This document shows, in pieces, positions 1-12,640 of a stretch of 64,000 bases of DNA (its first letter is position 1; each line of letters starts with the position of its first letter). A program made the translations under genes and the position numbers. This stretch comes from Notospermus geniculatus. Taxonomy: Eukaryota > Nemertea > Pilidiophora > Heteronemertea > Lineidae. The notes beneath the pieces were generated by a model that was not told the origin of the DNA, ran no database searches, and worked only from the letters and a program-made list of their open reading frames with translations. The DNA is taken from contig NMRB01000003.1 in NCBI GenBank assembly GCA_002633025.1, forward strand, positions 753,838 through 817,837, read 5' to 3'.

Positions 1-98
1 GCAAGAACACCACGATTTCTGCAGCCATTGGATCTGGATCGAGTCCTCCATGAATGGCGATTTCATTTCCAGCAAGAAATCTGGCACCTGTGACTTAC

Positions 99-176
99 CG
101 AGGCGATCAGACGAGCGTTGCTGAAGGCATTTGGAGGAAATCTGTTGCTGACGGGGTTCAAGCTTTGGACCTCCAT
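99..176 (-). CDS. Candidate first coding exon (partial gene, runs off left edge)
   Basis: On the minus strand an ATG at 176 opens exactly 26 codons (start MEVQSLNPVSNRF) and runs straight into a consensus splice donor, G|GTAAGT, with the intron beginning at 98. An in-frame TAA lies six codons upstream, so this ATG is the first in its frame. The exon is a multiple of three, giving a phase-0 intron. The rest of the gene would lie to the left of the window. I do not recognise the protein; 26 residues are too few to assign a family. The case rests on the start, the upstream stop and the strong donor only. It could still be chance. Confidence 0.33.
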
Positions 177-2880
177 GGTCACTGTTGCTTAGAGTAAAAG
201 GGACAAAGAATTGTATGATATTTCACTTCATCTTCACTATACCACTTTCCTGAAGACATGAGCACAAGTGGTTAGTACCTTTTCATCTCGTGGTCACTTC
301 AGGGAACTCATCTACCACAGGTCGAGAAGGACGCAATGCCAAATCTTCAAGGATCCATTCAGCATCATACACAAAGAGATGTCAATTGCAATCGTTATGT
401 ACATTAATTTTCAACTCAACCCGGGGTGATACTAGTATTTGAAAGTGTCGGCTCACAACAAGATTGAGGATTCTCCTCACTTCATACCCAAATATTTCTC
501 TTAATAATGTGATTCGTTGCTTGGCATAAACTCACTCTAACTTCGAGTATTTGGCTAATTTGCCGAAAGTCCTCATACTGACAGATGGACCACACTATGT
601 CGACCTTCTAAGGAGCCAGCCTGTCATATCCTGTCTCTTGAGCGGCCTTCCTATTGTCCAAAACTACACCTACAACGACTCCGCCCACCTGCCCTGTCAG
701 CCATATCAGCATCATCTCCAAAGTATCACCTCTCAGAATCAGTAAGTCACCTGTACCGGTCAGTAACTACCAATACAATGATAGGGTGGGTGGACAGAAT
801 TAGAAGCGGGGTAGCAATTTTGGCTTTGATGTTACCAAAATACCAAATGATCTTGTCTTTCGATCAGATGGATCCCTGTGATTTCCTGGTTAAATACAAA
901 CACGTAGACTGAGCTGCTCAGCCCCCCCCCCCCACCCCACCCAACTCAAACAATTTCCGTCCTCGCCAATGGTACATACTGAAAGTTATTCTCTCCAGAT
1001 TCTTATACCCGATCTGTCACTTCTTTTTTTATTGGCGACCACAATAGGAAGTGAATTAAGAATAAATGGTATTTCATAAGTCATATTTTCTGCGTCTAAC
1101 TGTCCATTCTCATGGGTACTATCAGCAGGACTGCAGCAGACCGCGTATGCAATGGTCTGTTGAGAAATTCATTGTATGGCAATCAATATTTTCAATAGAC
1201 CACTGCCTCCATAATCACCCTGTCAGCAGGGTGATGGATGAAAAAAAACGATTGAATTTTTTCAAGATCTTGTCTAGACAGACTAATGAGTCAGGATTTT
1301 TCCTAAACAATGACTTCTCAAATGCAATAACTCTCCCGCAGCAGCTTTAGGGAGGTAGCTGCATAAATGCTGTCCAAATTAATTAAGTCTGAATCCCAGG
1401 AATAACCTTTCTGTCCTACCGGATTCTCGCAGTGCAATTATTCTGCTGAATCAATCAATCTGGCAGTCAGAGTTGTCAGGACACAGAGGTCTGGCATTGC
1501 CGGGGTCCAGCTTCTACTGTTGGTGATGGTCGGCATTGCTGACCACACAGCAGACTGTTGATTTTCGAATCGAAGTCCTGACACCGACACTTGATATGAT
1601 GATGTTGGAGGAGCTAAGTTCCAGCGGCAAAGCCAGGTCTCTGTGACCTTACAATGCAAATCACATCATTACGGTATACATGTATCTTCATTGGGCATAG
1701 ATAACACATAACACAGTCTCACAGTTCTCACCCACTCCATATCTTCCCATGACCCAAACGAACAGACTGAAGTCGTCAGTTCAAGGCATAATTCCTTTTC
1801 GTCATTAATTTTGCATCAGGCGGTTACAGAACAGGTTTGATCGCTGAACCAGCAAGTTATGCACGGGCAACTGGCTATAGCTGGTGGGAATGTATCAAAG
1901 TGGTGCCGATGAAAAATGAACTGATTAACAAAGTGGGGTGATCAGCACTGGTCCAACTGGGAATACAGCAATGCATGATCATGTTGTGCACTGTATATGG
2001 CACAGCACAAATCTGGATAATGGGGTGTGGTTCTGTAGGCTGCAATACTGTGGCACCACATCCACATTCATTTAGCCTAAACTGGTACACACTACACCGT
2101 TCTTCAGCCCCTCTGTGTCACAAAACCAGGTATAGGCCTACCCTCTACCTTTTTTTGTGACGTACTCCTACAGATATCGCTAACGAGGAAGCCTCCTGAA
2201 AACAAAAAAAATGCCTTTTTACGACTCTCAACCTGATATTTTCTTTGGCATCAATGGAAAACAATTATGAGCAGCTGGGGACGAATTCTTAGATTCTCAC
2301 TGTGTTTTTCCATCAACATCACCAAGAAAACCAACACTGCACAAAGCAGATGCTTCGAGTGTCACAATGACTTCACTATTGATCACTGCAGATTGAGCAA
2401 AGAACATTTAATTGAATGCTTGATTGAAAATGTCAATCTGCCTTAATCAAAGGCAGCCACACGCACACACGTAACCAATTATCGAAGACAATGTTGCATA
2501 TATTGAACATCAGAAACAATTTATCTCTGGTGGACTGCAAAAAATTGACAGTCATTACCACACTGTTCTTGGCTACACAATGATACGGCCAACAGAGACT
2601 GTGGCATCAATCCCTTCGAAAAGGGACATGCTTTGATATGAAGCAGAGGATAAATCAGCACTTCAGCCCGCAGCAGTCAAGGCAACTTTCTTGATCACTA
2701 CAAGCAATTTTATTGCCAGCAAGAAATTTGCCTCGAGTTCCAATGCTGTCAGCGGCAAGAGAGAGGTCGTTGTTCCTTGCTAGCAATCCATTGCTCGGAT
2801 CCAACATACTTGATTCTCACTGCTCATTGTGACGGATTTCCTCCGGCAATTAGGCCTATTCAGGGGTTACTGAACTGTCG
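177..2880. other. Noncoding or unrecognised stretch
   Basis: No recognisable gene. The stretch holds a poly-C tract near 924-940 and examples of the TA-flanked palindromes: TACTAGTA at 430, TACATGTA at 1677, TAGGCCTA at 2134 and 2851. Short open frames here have no splice context or protein-like composition that I could defend. Confidence 0.6.
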
Positions 2881-3420
2881 ATCGGTTGTGACCAGTGCCC
2901 TTTGTACTGTTGCGCAATTGGCACTTAGGTAACTCAGTGGGTTTGGATTTGAAAAGACATTCGGGGTTGGCGTCTGCCGCTGCCGAGTCGTATGGTTGGA
3001 CGACGGATAGCTGCGATTTGTTCGCCACGTGCCACGTCGTTCTTGCCCATGTGTTGGACCATGGTGCTATCAGCTATCAGCTCCATGGTTGAACAGACGT
3101 TGTTGGTCCTCAAACTGGGATGCGGCAGAGCCTGCTATCCTCGAGTCACTCGAGATTTAAAAGTTCCTGTGTGAAGGCACATCCGTTTTCAAAAATACAT
3201 AGTTTAAACTAGATTTGGCGATATCACATTGGTAATGGACACTGCTCTTCTAGAAGATTCACGTATATATTATGTAATTGTTGTTAATGTTACCTTTGAG
3301 AAATTATATTGACGTTACTTTTTTGTTAATAAATCTTTTTTCAAACGCTGGGTGTTGTTGAGTTGTTTCGGATAGGAGACGACGCCTTGCTTTTCCTCAC
3401 ACACGGAGCAATGGTATTGC
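2881..3420. other. Possible 3'-end or LTR-like stretch with AATAAA
   Basis: A GC-richer, CpG-containing 250 bp is followed by an AT-rich tail with a poly(A) signal AATAAA near 3330 and then a GT/T-rich stretch. The order resembles either a transcript 3' end or the U3-R-U5 order of a solo LTR. A short palindrome, CTCGAGTCACTCGAG, lies near 3140. I could not find matching TG...CA ends with a target duplication, so the LTR reading is only a suggestion. Confidence 0.2.
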
Positions 3421-6400
3421 TTCGTGGGCGAAAAGCAACGGTTGCCTGCTATTGCCTAAGCGATAAAATGCATCTCTTGTCCTGTGGGCTTCACTCATAA
3501 GAGTGGTACAGATTTATCGAGTCTTTCCTTGACGGGTATACAAGCAATGCAATGGAAGAAAGTACCATTGTCATCACAAACATGTACCGGTAATAATGAT
3601 AGAGAAAATGACAGGGATAATGGTGTCACTGTGGCATCAGGATTTGTGAGGATAGCCTAATTGTGTATGAAATGAACATGCGCCCTATATGATAAGCTAC
3701 CCTGACATTTTCTAGAAATCTCAGCATCATTACCTTTGCCTCTGAATCAATAACATGATCCATTCATCGGTAGCCAGTAGACTGCACCACTGAATCTTAA
3801 TGACTTGCCTTGACGCTGATCCCCAGATCGCGACTACACCAGTACATTTCACCTAGTGTCAGAGTGAGAGTTAGCGGGAGCACCCAACGCTGCCGGCAAA
3901 GCCAGGCCACGTGTGTTGTTACAGCGCTAATACATATCAAGCATCCTTCATCGTGGAGGTATTGTACTCCTCTTTATCATATCAATATTTAACACACATG
4001 ACATCAGCTGTCATACATATTGGCCCAGGTTTTCTTATGCAAATCTATCGACTTGGCCATCTTCATGTGAACAGCTGCTGGTGAGACTGGCCTACTCGAG
4101 ATGTCACAGCATCAGGGCACTTTCTAAATTCACCGTTGGATATCTGATGAGGATTTACAGCCAAGTATCTGTGTTGACAACTCTAAATGGAACCAAATGA
4201 TGGATTCAGCTTCTCTCAATCCCACCGGATTAGCAAGGTTCATAAGGTAAGGTATATTTTTTTCCCAATACAAAGGTACTAGAATTACAATATCAAGAGT
4301 ACATGTACAGTACACATATTTCAAGACCATAGATAAACATGAAGATGGTCATGTATTTAGGCACCCCTAGATTAGGCAGCCCCAAATTTCCACTATCATT
4401 TTTCACACTTTATTTCCCCACACTTCATAAATATACATGTACATGTATTAAAAGCCAATTTTCAGGTGTGAAATTCTTCATTTTGGTCCCTTCCATTTTG
4501 CCTTCTGAGCCAGACAAATTTATCAAAATTTGGGGCACAACAGTATTCTTTTACATCTGCTGAGGTGATGGTGAGCTAAAGATGATGATTGTGCCACAAA
4601 AGACTCGCCTTAGAAAAAAGAGATTAAAGATGAGTACATGTAATTTGATACCCTGCGATACAATTGATCGTCATCATTATCCTTTGAAGATAATGACAGG
4701 TACATGTACATTCTCTACGCCAGAAGTAACCAAGGAGTCTGATTATCAGGGAGATGAAACGAAAGATAAGGGTTTAACCCTTTCTCTGAAGGATGTATGC
4801 TGAAACTGCTCCTTGTTTTAACTCATTCCTGGCTGAATTTGCTATTCTCTGAATGATTTGCCGTTGGAGCCTAAGATATAATTATTAAGAGCATCCTATA
4901 CTCACACAAAGCCCTGCAACTAGATTGACCGTTGCAAAGAGAATCGACATCACACTGCTCCTATCTTTCTTTGCCAACAGTGCTGGCACTGACCCCATGG
5001 ATTTAATATGGCGGCCCTCAATTTGTGAACATATGGAAGGGGATGGTACGTAAGGCAAGGCTCTTGAAGGGTATGCAACTAAAAACAGTAGATAACCATT
5101 GCATCTTGATTGTAACATAACATCCAGGGTGGAACCCTTTATTTGGGCACCTGCAATGTGCGTATTCGGCTCACATATGCATTACACACCGTCTACCGAG
5201 GGGTTTGCAACTCTCAGCAAGTTCCACATCATGTTTTTCATTGTTCATGCACAGACGCCAGACAACCCTCCCGATGGCTAATGCTACACTAAACATGTTT
5301 TTCTCATTCAATACCAGGAAAAACTGGGGAATAACCTATTGATTATAGCCTACTGCGGAATAATTGGACCATAAATCACCTGTGTATAATGTAAAATTAT
5401 AATCCTTCATTGAGAAAAAATGACCATCCAATATTTTAGTTTAATATTCAATAAATCAGATCTGAGTAGATAGAGCTTCACTGATTCTTGCATGATGTCT
5501 GAACAGCTGCCTGTTTTGGGGCCTATGAGATGAAATCATATGGCAGATTTATGCACCAGACAGTGGACCATAAAAACCAACAGCATTGTTGAGTGGATAC
5601 AACTCAACATTATACCCAGCTATCAGTCTCAAACATCTCTTAATCATATTACAACATCATTATATAAAACTATCCATGCAATCAACAATGATCAGCCATA
5701 CCATTGGGCTTTTTGCTAGCAGTTTGGACAAAAAGGCAATGATCAGTCATCCAAGCCTCGCCTCATCCTGCTATGATGGCGAGGAAGCAGTATTGTGGTG
5801 ATTGGACCTGTGTGAAGACGCGGACAAATTGCAACTTGTCTTCCACCAAAACACCACCTTCGGATCTTCTCGAACACCCTTTAATGAGTAACACAGAAGA
5901 CCTTCCTCCGATACTCCACCCATTTGTTAGAACCTGGTTGCTCAGCTTGGCTAATGCTTACCAATCATTTCTTAGAAATCAAGGGATGTCCCTTTTTGTT
6001 AGTGATTCAGAAGGTGGTGCAGTATTAAATTCAAAGAAAGGACCACAAGGTGTAAAACCCTCAGGCATGTCAGGGTCAACCTTGAGGTTTGCTCGAATGT
6101 TGCCTTCGGAATGATGTCACCTTTGGAGTTGTTTCAATGTGATGCAAGTCAGTGACACTCTATGCTGAATCAACCGGCAAGAGTATGCAGTCTTGCAAGA
6201 CATTTTAGCAGCTACCAAGCATTCTAACCATTCAAGTTGGTACGTTAATCAACTGATGGAAGACCGAAAGCTCTGCAGACAAATGTAGAAGATCTTCAGG
6301 GAGAGGTGCAGTCACTAATGCTTGGTGTGTTCGCACCTCTCCGAGATTCCAATGTTAAATCTTTGGCAACGTTGGCAGATTCCAGGAAAGAGGCAGCACC

Positions 6401-6990
6401 TATCCAGTTTTTCATTGAAAAATAATTTTGTTATCGGCAAATGGTACGTATCATGCATCAGTTGAGTTCGATGTTGCTAGGCAAACACACGGCTGTTTGG
6501 CGGTAGGAGAAGGGATCCTAAATAATATAATTTTGAGATGCATCTTCCTCAGACGAAATATTGATAGAAATATCAAAATGTGATCTGTAGCATTTCCTGA
6601 CATTTAGAAGTGAGGCCATTTGATTTCGACGTCACAGACAACCTTGTCAAAAATCTATACTATCATCATATCTCTGGTATTCTATACAGAAAGTGACTTG
6701 TTATTAAGCAAAACAGTATTGTTTACACCTGGTTACTATGCCAACCACTACTCGCAGGATACTATGGTGGTTGTAGAAAATACCTCTAATATCGATCCTC
6801 AGCGGGCGTTGCACTTCCACCTTGCGGTTCATGTGGCCTTTACAAGATATCTTAAGTGGTAGTTTTATTGGGTTCTCAAAGATATGGATTTCTCATTAAG
6901 TCAATGCAGTGGTTAACCATGTTTGTTTTTGTGTAACCAGGATTTGGTCTGGAAAATCTACTATTCCTGGAAACTACTCGATTTTTTTAA
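3421..6990. other. Noncoding or unrecognised stretch
   Basis: No gene that I can support. It is rich in TACATGTA palindromes: 4300, a chained double copy at 4434-4447, 4635 and 4701. TACCGGTA occurs at 3585. An ORF of about 110 codons at 5773-6114 has no recognisable domain. Confidence 0.55.
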
Positions 6991-6999
6991 AAAGAGGCC

Positions 7000-7350
7000 A
7001 TGCGAAACGCTACTGGCGGACTCACATGTGACTGGCGTGATGCACTGTATTGGATTTACAGCGAAAAGCCAATATATTGTGTGTGTATCAGTACAGCAGA
7101 TGTCCATGTTTTGGTTCACGTTAGAGTGAAAGACGATTTGTATTCTATTAGATCGAAGATAGCACGTTTCGTTGACAGCCAGTGCATTGATATTGCTGCA
7201 GATGATGATGCTTTATCAATGGCTAACAACACCTGGTATATATTCATGTCACTGAATCAAGACTGCAAGCAGGGGTTGTCTGTGAAGTTAGGTGCAGCAG
7301 TTACTATCCCTGTGGTAAACGCCCAATGCTGTCTGTCAGGAGCATGCTGA
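7000..7350 (+). CDS. Unrecognised 116-codon ORF, possible exon or gene remnant
   Basis: An ATG-started ORF of 116 codons ends in TGA. An in-frame TAA four codons before the ATG closes the frame on the left. The composition is more protein-like than the other ORFs around it: balanced charged residues, a DALYWIYSEKPIYCVC start and alternating beta-like hydrophobics such as ADVHVLVHVRV. No known motif, signal peptide or membrane segment is evident. There is no clear splice signal at either end. It may be a single-exon remnant, a decayed transposon fragment or chance; I assign no function. Confidence 0.25.
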   Translation: MRNATGGLTCDWRDALYWIYSEKPIYCVCISTADVHVLVHVRVKDDLYSIRSKIARFVDSQCIDIAADDDALSMANNTWYIFMSLNQDCKQGLSVKLGAAVTIPVVNAQCCLSGAC

Positions 7351-8733
7351 TCGAAGGGGCCATTGTAACATGCAGAAATCAGAAACGATGCTGGTTCTGG
7401 AACTGGTGAAAGGGAATTGGGCATCGTATCAGCAAGAGTTCTGGCTCAGAGGATCAAACATCTCTGCAGAAAACCGGAAAACCCAATGCTGAGGAAGGTT
7501 GAAAGGCGTGCGCAGTGCAAAATGTGGCCCTGAAAAATAAGGAATATGCATGTAGCTATTAGCTGACTGCGAGGACTGGGTAGAAGGCATCAAGTTAATG
7601 GGCATTACATGTACATTTTAACAGCAAAGCAATTAATGGAACTCATTTTGAATGCCACTCTCGGACACAACGATGGGTTTACAACTGAAGAGGTTTTTAT
7701 TGTCATTGACATATTCAAAATCATAAGTCATCGTAATTGGATTAGTTGTAATGTACATTGTATGATGATTTCATGGTGGCTATGTGAACAACTGACGCCA
7801 AATGGGAATTGCTGGCATTTAGTAGTAAATATGGTTGTACTATCAATTCTATACTTTTTTAAATGTGACTGAGATTAACTCGTTGATATCAACAAATGGT
7901 GTTGGTTACACATACTTGCTGCTGATCTTTATTGATACTTGCTGCTGATCTTTATTGTGTGTACATGTCTCTAAATATTGCTTTAACAGAGTGGAGCTAA
8001 GGGCTGCTCCACTTGAGAGAAAACTCTTTTTGAATTGAAAGATTACTCTCCAAGAGCATTCTTGCGCAAGAAAAACTTGTGAAAAAAGCACCTCTGGGTT
8101 TACATGAAGGTGAGGCGTGGTGTGTGCTCTCAAACACTCTTCACCTTTGTTCTATTTGGTGAAACAAAGTCATGACATTTTCCGCCAATTAGTTCAGGTT
8201 GAGGTTCCATCAAGGGTAAGATGAATAGGTCTAGACCAAGCAGAAATTTTATCCTATGACTGTGCCATATGAGGCCATCACCAAATCTTTTTATTCCAGT
8301 TACACAAATTCATCTCCAGCAGCTGATGGTAGCATCATACTTAAAAATTTGGCGCCAACACATCTTGACAATAAGGCGTCCTTGGGCGTTCTATTTATCA
8401 GACCTTGGAAGCAGTGTTTAGCCTTGAAAATCAATCGACCGAGAAGAGTTGTGAAAATTCCTCCACTCGACGTAAATTAAATTGTTATTCCAGTATTTGT
8501 GCAGGTTCATTCTGACAAAGACGAGGCACGTGGATGGAAATTCCTTAATGCATTCAGCTGTCATCCGTGGAGGGGTCTTAGATTTGACCAAATGGCACCT
8601 TGTTCCTTCAATTTGACAAAACATTATCTAAGACAAATCATCTTAGGATTACAATGGAATCATCTGCAAATGGAGTTTATTCCAAAATGGCTATTGTGTG
8701 TCTGTGAAGACGCAGCTTGCTAAAACGGAAGTC
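7351..8733. other. Noncoding or unrecognised stretch
   Basis: No gene seen. It contains TACATGTA at 7606 and the small tandem repeat listed separately. The right edge is the start of duplication copy A. Confidence 0.55.
7912..7957. repeat. 23-bp perfect tandem repeat, two copies
   Basis: A 23-bp unit beginning ATACTTGCTGCTGATC is repeated exactly twice, with no spacer. Confidence 0.9.
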
Positions 8734-8937
8734 AGCATGAATGCTATCATGACAACTGTTGATATGATGCTTGCTGTGCTACAAAGTTATGATTTTCAAG
8801 AGAAATATCAATAACTTGCTTGTCACATCCACCAAATATTCAGGGATGACAAGAAATATACTGCAGGAAAGGTTGGAAACACCCTGGCCACCTTGTTGCA
8901 ATCAGAAACTGATTCGTCCTGTGCTACAAACAGTAAG

Positions 8938-9370
8938 CAGTCAGGAACTTTTGCCGCATCGGGAGATCACCTCCCGATTGGGATTTTGCATCTCCCGACT
9001 GGGAGGTTGTTCCCGAAACGGGATATTATGTTGTAATTTTTTGTTGCTTGAACAGGAGGAATGTCTCGATCAGGCAGTTCAAAATCTAAGAACTGATTTG
9101 CGCATCACATCGCGCATTTGCGCATGGTCGTAACCAGTGGAAAACGTGAAACAAAGATCAAGGTTTGTGTGAAAAAAATTTCTGATTGAAGTAAATTTTC
9201 TGGCCGAGTTGACATTGATTTTCCCCAATATTTGATGAAAGTTGGGAAGGGAAGAGAACATTGAAATCCCAATTGGGAGGTGTACGAAAACTCAATTCGG
9301 TTATTACCTCCCGACCAGGAGTTTTTTCGATTGGGAGGTCACCTCCCGATGCGGCAAAAGTTCCTGACTG
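8938..9370. mobile_element. MITE with about 40-bp TIRs and 5-bp TSD GTAAG, copy A only
   Basis: The element is 433 bp. It starts CAGTCAGGAACTTTTGCCGC and ends with the reverse complement of that; the inverted match runs about 40 bp with few mismatches. It is flanked by GTAAG at 8933-8937 and 9371-9375. Copy B has the empty site near 20555 (one CTAAG), which shows insertion, not loss. The interior is full of short CTCCCGA/TCGGGAG palindromes and could fold strongly. It has no ORF, so it must be non-autonomous. Five-base target duplications are known for Transib-type elements, but the termini do not match what I know of that family; superfamily left open. Confidence 0.9.
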
Positions 9371-10412
9371 GTAAGATCAACTCTGTACCACGCCAGCACT
9401 GGAAAAGTTCTGTCTGGAACTTCAAAGTAAGCATGGTAAGCCCCCAGAGATGCGGTTAATGAAATATTCAAGGAACAAACCGTGATGGAACCCAGTCTGC
9501 TTACACAATTCTGAACAAACGTCTGTCTGAGTCTTATAAGGAATCTGATAACCCCCAGCAGCAGACCTGGAATCTGAGTTCATTGTACTTTACCACCAAT
9601 CAATAAGCCAGTGGCTGGTTAAAGCAGCTCTATATTGATTGGCTAATTGCCTTCTTTTAATCAAAGAAGAGAATGTCATTGACCAAGCACTGCCTGGGAT
9701 GACCTTTCGAGGGAAGCACAAGTGTCGATGGCCATCATCATCTCCACTGGAGAGATATCGATGAGCACTGGCGCGATGAGAGCGGTTGGTTATGACAGTG
9801 GTCGTGTGTACTGTCTGGTTCAGGAGCCTGATCAGTAATTGAACTGATGCGATCTTTCGAAGAGAATAAGGAATCCCCAGACTCCAGTTATTGGGCCCAA
9901 TATGTTTGGTTCAAAGGACTTGGTCAGTGCAACAACTTCTACACGTACATGTATGCAATGCAGGCAGGTCAATCACTTACAAAATGGCAATGCGATTGGT
10001 GGAGCAATCAAATTCTATACTTTTATGTGTACAAAACATTCGGCCTCAGGAGCAGCCCATTTTCAATCATTGCAAAATCTGCATTAAGTGTATCAATATC
10101 AACGTAGTATCCTGCATCTGTATAGTTGAATCTACATCAGACCACACCAGGATGGGTATCTTGTCACAGCTGTGGAAACAAAGAGTGTATCAAGCTCTGA
10201 ACCTGCTCATCAGGTCAGGCTTCCAGCCGTTGCCGATATTGACAGTTACTTCTTCATTCAGTATTGAATCCAGTATTCAGTACTGAATCCAGAAGGAAGA
10301 CCCACCCCGCTTACTGGCTGCGTTTCGTCGCCTTGGGCTGCTATTCTGGGTATGCAACTGGGCACTGACGGCAGAGAAACGGGAGTCAACGACAGAGAAA
10401 AGGAAGTCAAAA

Positions 10413-10486
10413 CAGCTTACGAGGAATCGAACTCACAATATGGCAAGTGACAAACGTCGACGTTTCCACTACGCCAATCTGAGAGT
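10413..10486 (-). other. tRNA-like fragment (A and B box), copy A
   Basis: Read on the minus strand it has an A-box-like TGGCGTAGTGG and, about 40 nt on, a B-box-like GAGTTCGATTCC. The T-stem and anticodon stem do not pair properly, so it is a tRNA pseudogene or SINE head, not a working tRNA. The copy B counterpart differs by one base. Confidence 0.35.
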
Positions 10487-10619
10487 CAATGATACTGTCT
10501 TAAGATTAAAGTACATTGCACATCAATAAGACACAAATAAAGGGTCAAGATACATCATTCTTGACTTAATCTTCTGCAGTAATGCTTCAATCAAACAGTC
10601 ACGTCAATATACATCACTG

Positions 10620-10668
10620 ATTGGTCCACTTGATTGGTTTTTGATTGACCTTTCAATCATGTATAAAA
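10620..10668 (+). promoter_or_regulatory. CCAAT-type boxes plus TATA box (copy A)
   Basis: Two inverted CCAAT boxes (ATTGG at 10620 and 10633) precede TATAAAA at 10662-10668 by about 25-40 bp, a spacing seen in real Pol II promoters. The arrangement is preserved in copy B. No credible coding region follows, so it may be chance or drive a noncoding transcript. Confidence 0.22.
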
Positions 10669-10997
10669 ATCAATCTTGATTTGCCTTGAAGGATGTCAAC
10701 ATTGATTTTTCTCAGGAGCAGTTTGTAGTTGTATGCTCTCTCCCGCTGTTTCACAAATTACATGACTGTAGTAAAAGACTGCTGTGCAGTTGTTTTTATA
10801 TTTAGTGGTAAGAATTGTAAGGAACGACGTTTCCCGGATTACAACGTTTTATTCACGAATGATGCAAGGCACGACAAGTCAATGGTTTGCTGGACTGCAG
10901 TCCGGCAAATGGACATGTAACAAGGAAAGGAGGTGTACTCCCAGGAGAAGAGAAACCTCTACACATGTAGACAAGGCGCGACCGAATCCAAAACAAA

Positions 10998-11005
10998 TAC
11001 ATGTA
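10998..11005. other. TACATGTA micro-insertion, copy A
   Basis: TA-CATG-TA here; copy B has just TA at 22202-22203. Nearby there is also an independent 9-bp difference. Confidence 0.85.
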
Positions 11006-12497
11006 GATGATGTAACTGTTGTGTCGACAACGCCCGCTATTAATTCCATATCCTTCGATCCGTGGCCGCGGTCTACCGAGAGATCAAGAACGACCAAAGG
11101 CCACACAAAGGGTACAAATTCGGTACAATACGTAACTTAATAAGAAGTCGTCAACAACTGTCATTGCAATAATATTTTACGGATGGTCAGCATAAGCACC
11201 ACATGCGCCGTGCAGACGACCAACACACCACCCAGACTTAGCAAACAGTTTCTATTCAAGCTTGTGCACTTGATGCTGTTTTATGCAAGGAAAGCAACGA
11301 CCATTTGCAAATAATTCTCCGCAAACACTGAATCATTTGCCCAAAAAGGAAATTCTAATTGATTGTTCTGCCACACGATATTACTGCGACAGCTCCATCG
11401 ATGGATGGTGCCTCTGTTATATCCAATTAATGAAGTTATTTGCTGATGGCCTTTGTTAAAAATTGGAGTAATTAGTGTCATGTTTGCATCATTTTTATTT
11501 TTTGATCACTAGGACGATTGATGATGCTCTATAAATGGTGCATGCCGTTTCCTGGATGCATTAAAATAGATGCACATATGGTTGGCCAGTTAAAACTACA
11601 GCATGTCACACGTTAAAATGGCTGTTTAGTTTGGCAAAACCCTACAGCAACACCTTTTCCCGTCCACGACAGATCATCCATCATGAAAAATGGAACCAAG
11701 AAGAGGTAGCACCTGGGGTGTTTTGTTCTGCATTTCGTGATCATTTCCAAACATTGGATATTTCTTGGTCATTTTTTACCACTCGGTGACTGAAAATGAA
11801 CCAAGACACGGAGATATGGAATCTTCCCTGAAATAGCTCATCGTCAATATAACGCCTCCTCCTTACCGCCTCCTCCTCCTTCAGAGTGAGCGCACACGGC
11901 AAGGTTCAGATTCAGGTCACACTACGGAGAAACCCAACCACAGATTCACCAATACCCTGATGACAACATCCCCCACTTGATCGTACCGAACGTACCCACA
12001 GCCTCATCACAACGGCACATATATTCCCATTCCAATTCCGATTTATTTTGATGTACATCATTGTACAGCAAGACAACACACAATCTGATCATATTATTCC
12101 CATGACAAATCAGGCGAAGGTTTCGGGAGGAATTGCAATCAGCCATGGCTGATGGAGCCCAATCGTCCAATCGATATGTCTGGGTGTCTGAAGGAGACAA
12201 GTGCATATTAGATTGCCGTTTTAACCCTGGAGGGTATAGGAACCATGTGAAGGAGGTTGCATGTGTCACCCTTTATACACACAACCCTGGCGGTAAAAGG
12301 TTTTGATATTTTGACTCTAATATCTAGCGTCAGATCTGCCATCACAAGCCAGGCTCAGATCCGGGGGCGTTGGGCAGGCCACAAAGGCTCACTACAGGTA
12401 GGCCTACCAGGAAGGGAGTCACACAAAAAGCCACAAAAAGTAGGCCTTCCTACAAAATCCTGTAAAACTACGAGGGATAGTATTTGCACTCTTAAGG

Positions 12498-12640
12498 NNN
12501 NNNNNNNNNNNNNNNNNNNNNNNNNNNNNNNNNNNNNNNNNNNNNNNNNNNNNNNNNNNNNNNNNNNNNNNNNNNNNNNNNNNNNNNNNNNNNNNNNNNN
12601 NNNNNNNNNNNNNNNNNNNNNNNNNNNNNNNNNNNNNNNN
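12498..12640. other. Assembly gap, 143 Ns
   Basis: The flanks are contiguous in copy B with only about two bases (TT) between CTTAAGG and CAGGCCCC. The gap is therefore probably almost empty and its length is a placeholder. Confidence 0.95.

Noticed and set aside
2881-3420. Solo LTR
   Set aside because: Poly(A) signal and base-composition order are suggestive, but no matched TG...CA ends or target duplication were found.
9847-10107. 86-codon ORF shared with copy B (21033-21293)
   Set aside because: Between copies about five of six substitutions change the amino acid and only one is silent, which is not how a constrained protein evolves.
10784-11140. 118-codon ORF after the TATA-like box
   Set aside because: Copy B has replacement changes and an indel that shifts the frame (9- and 1-bp differences near 22205-22240).
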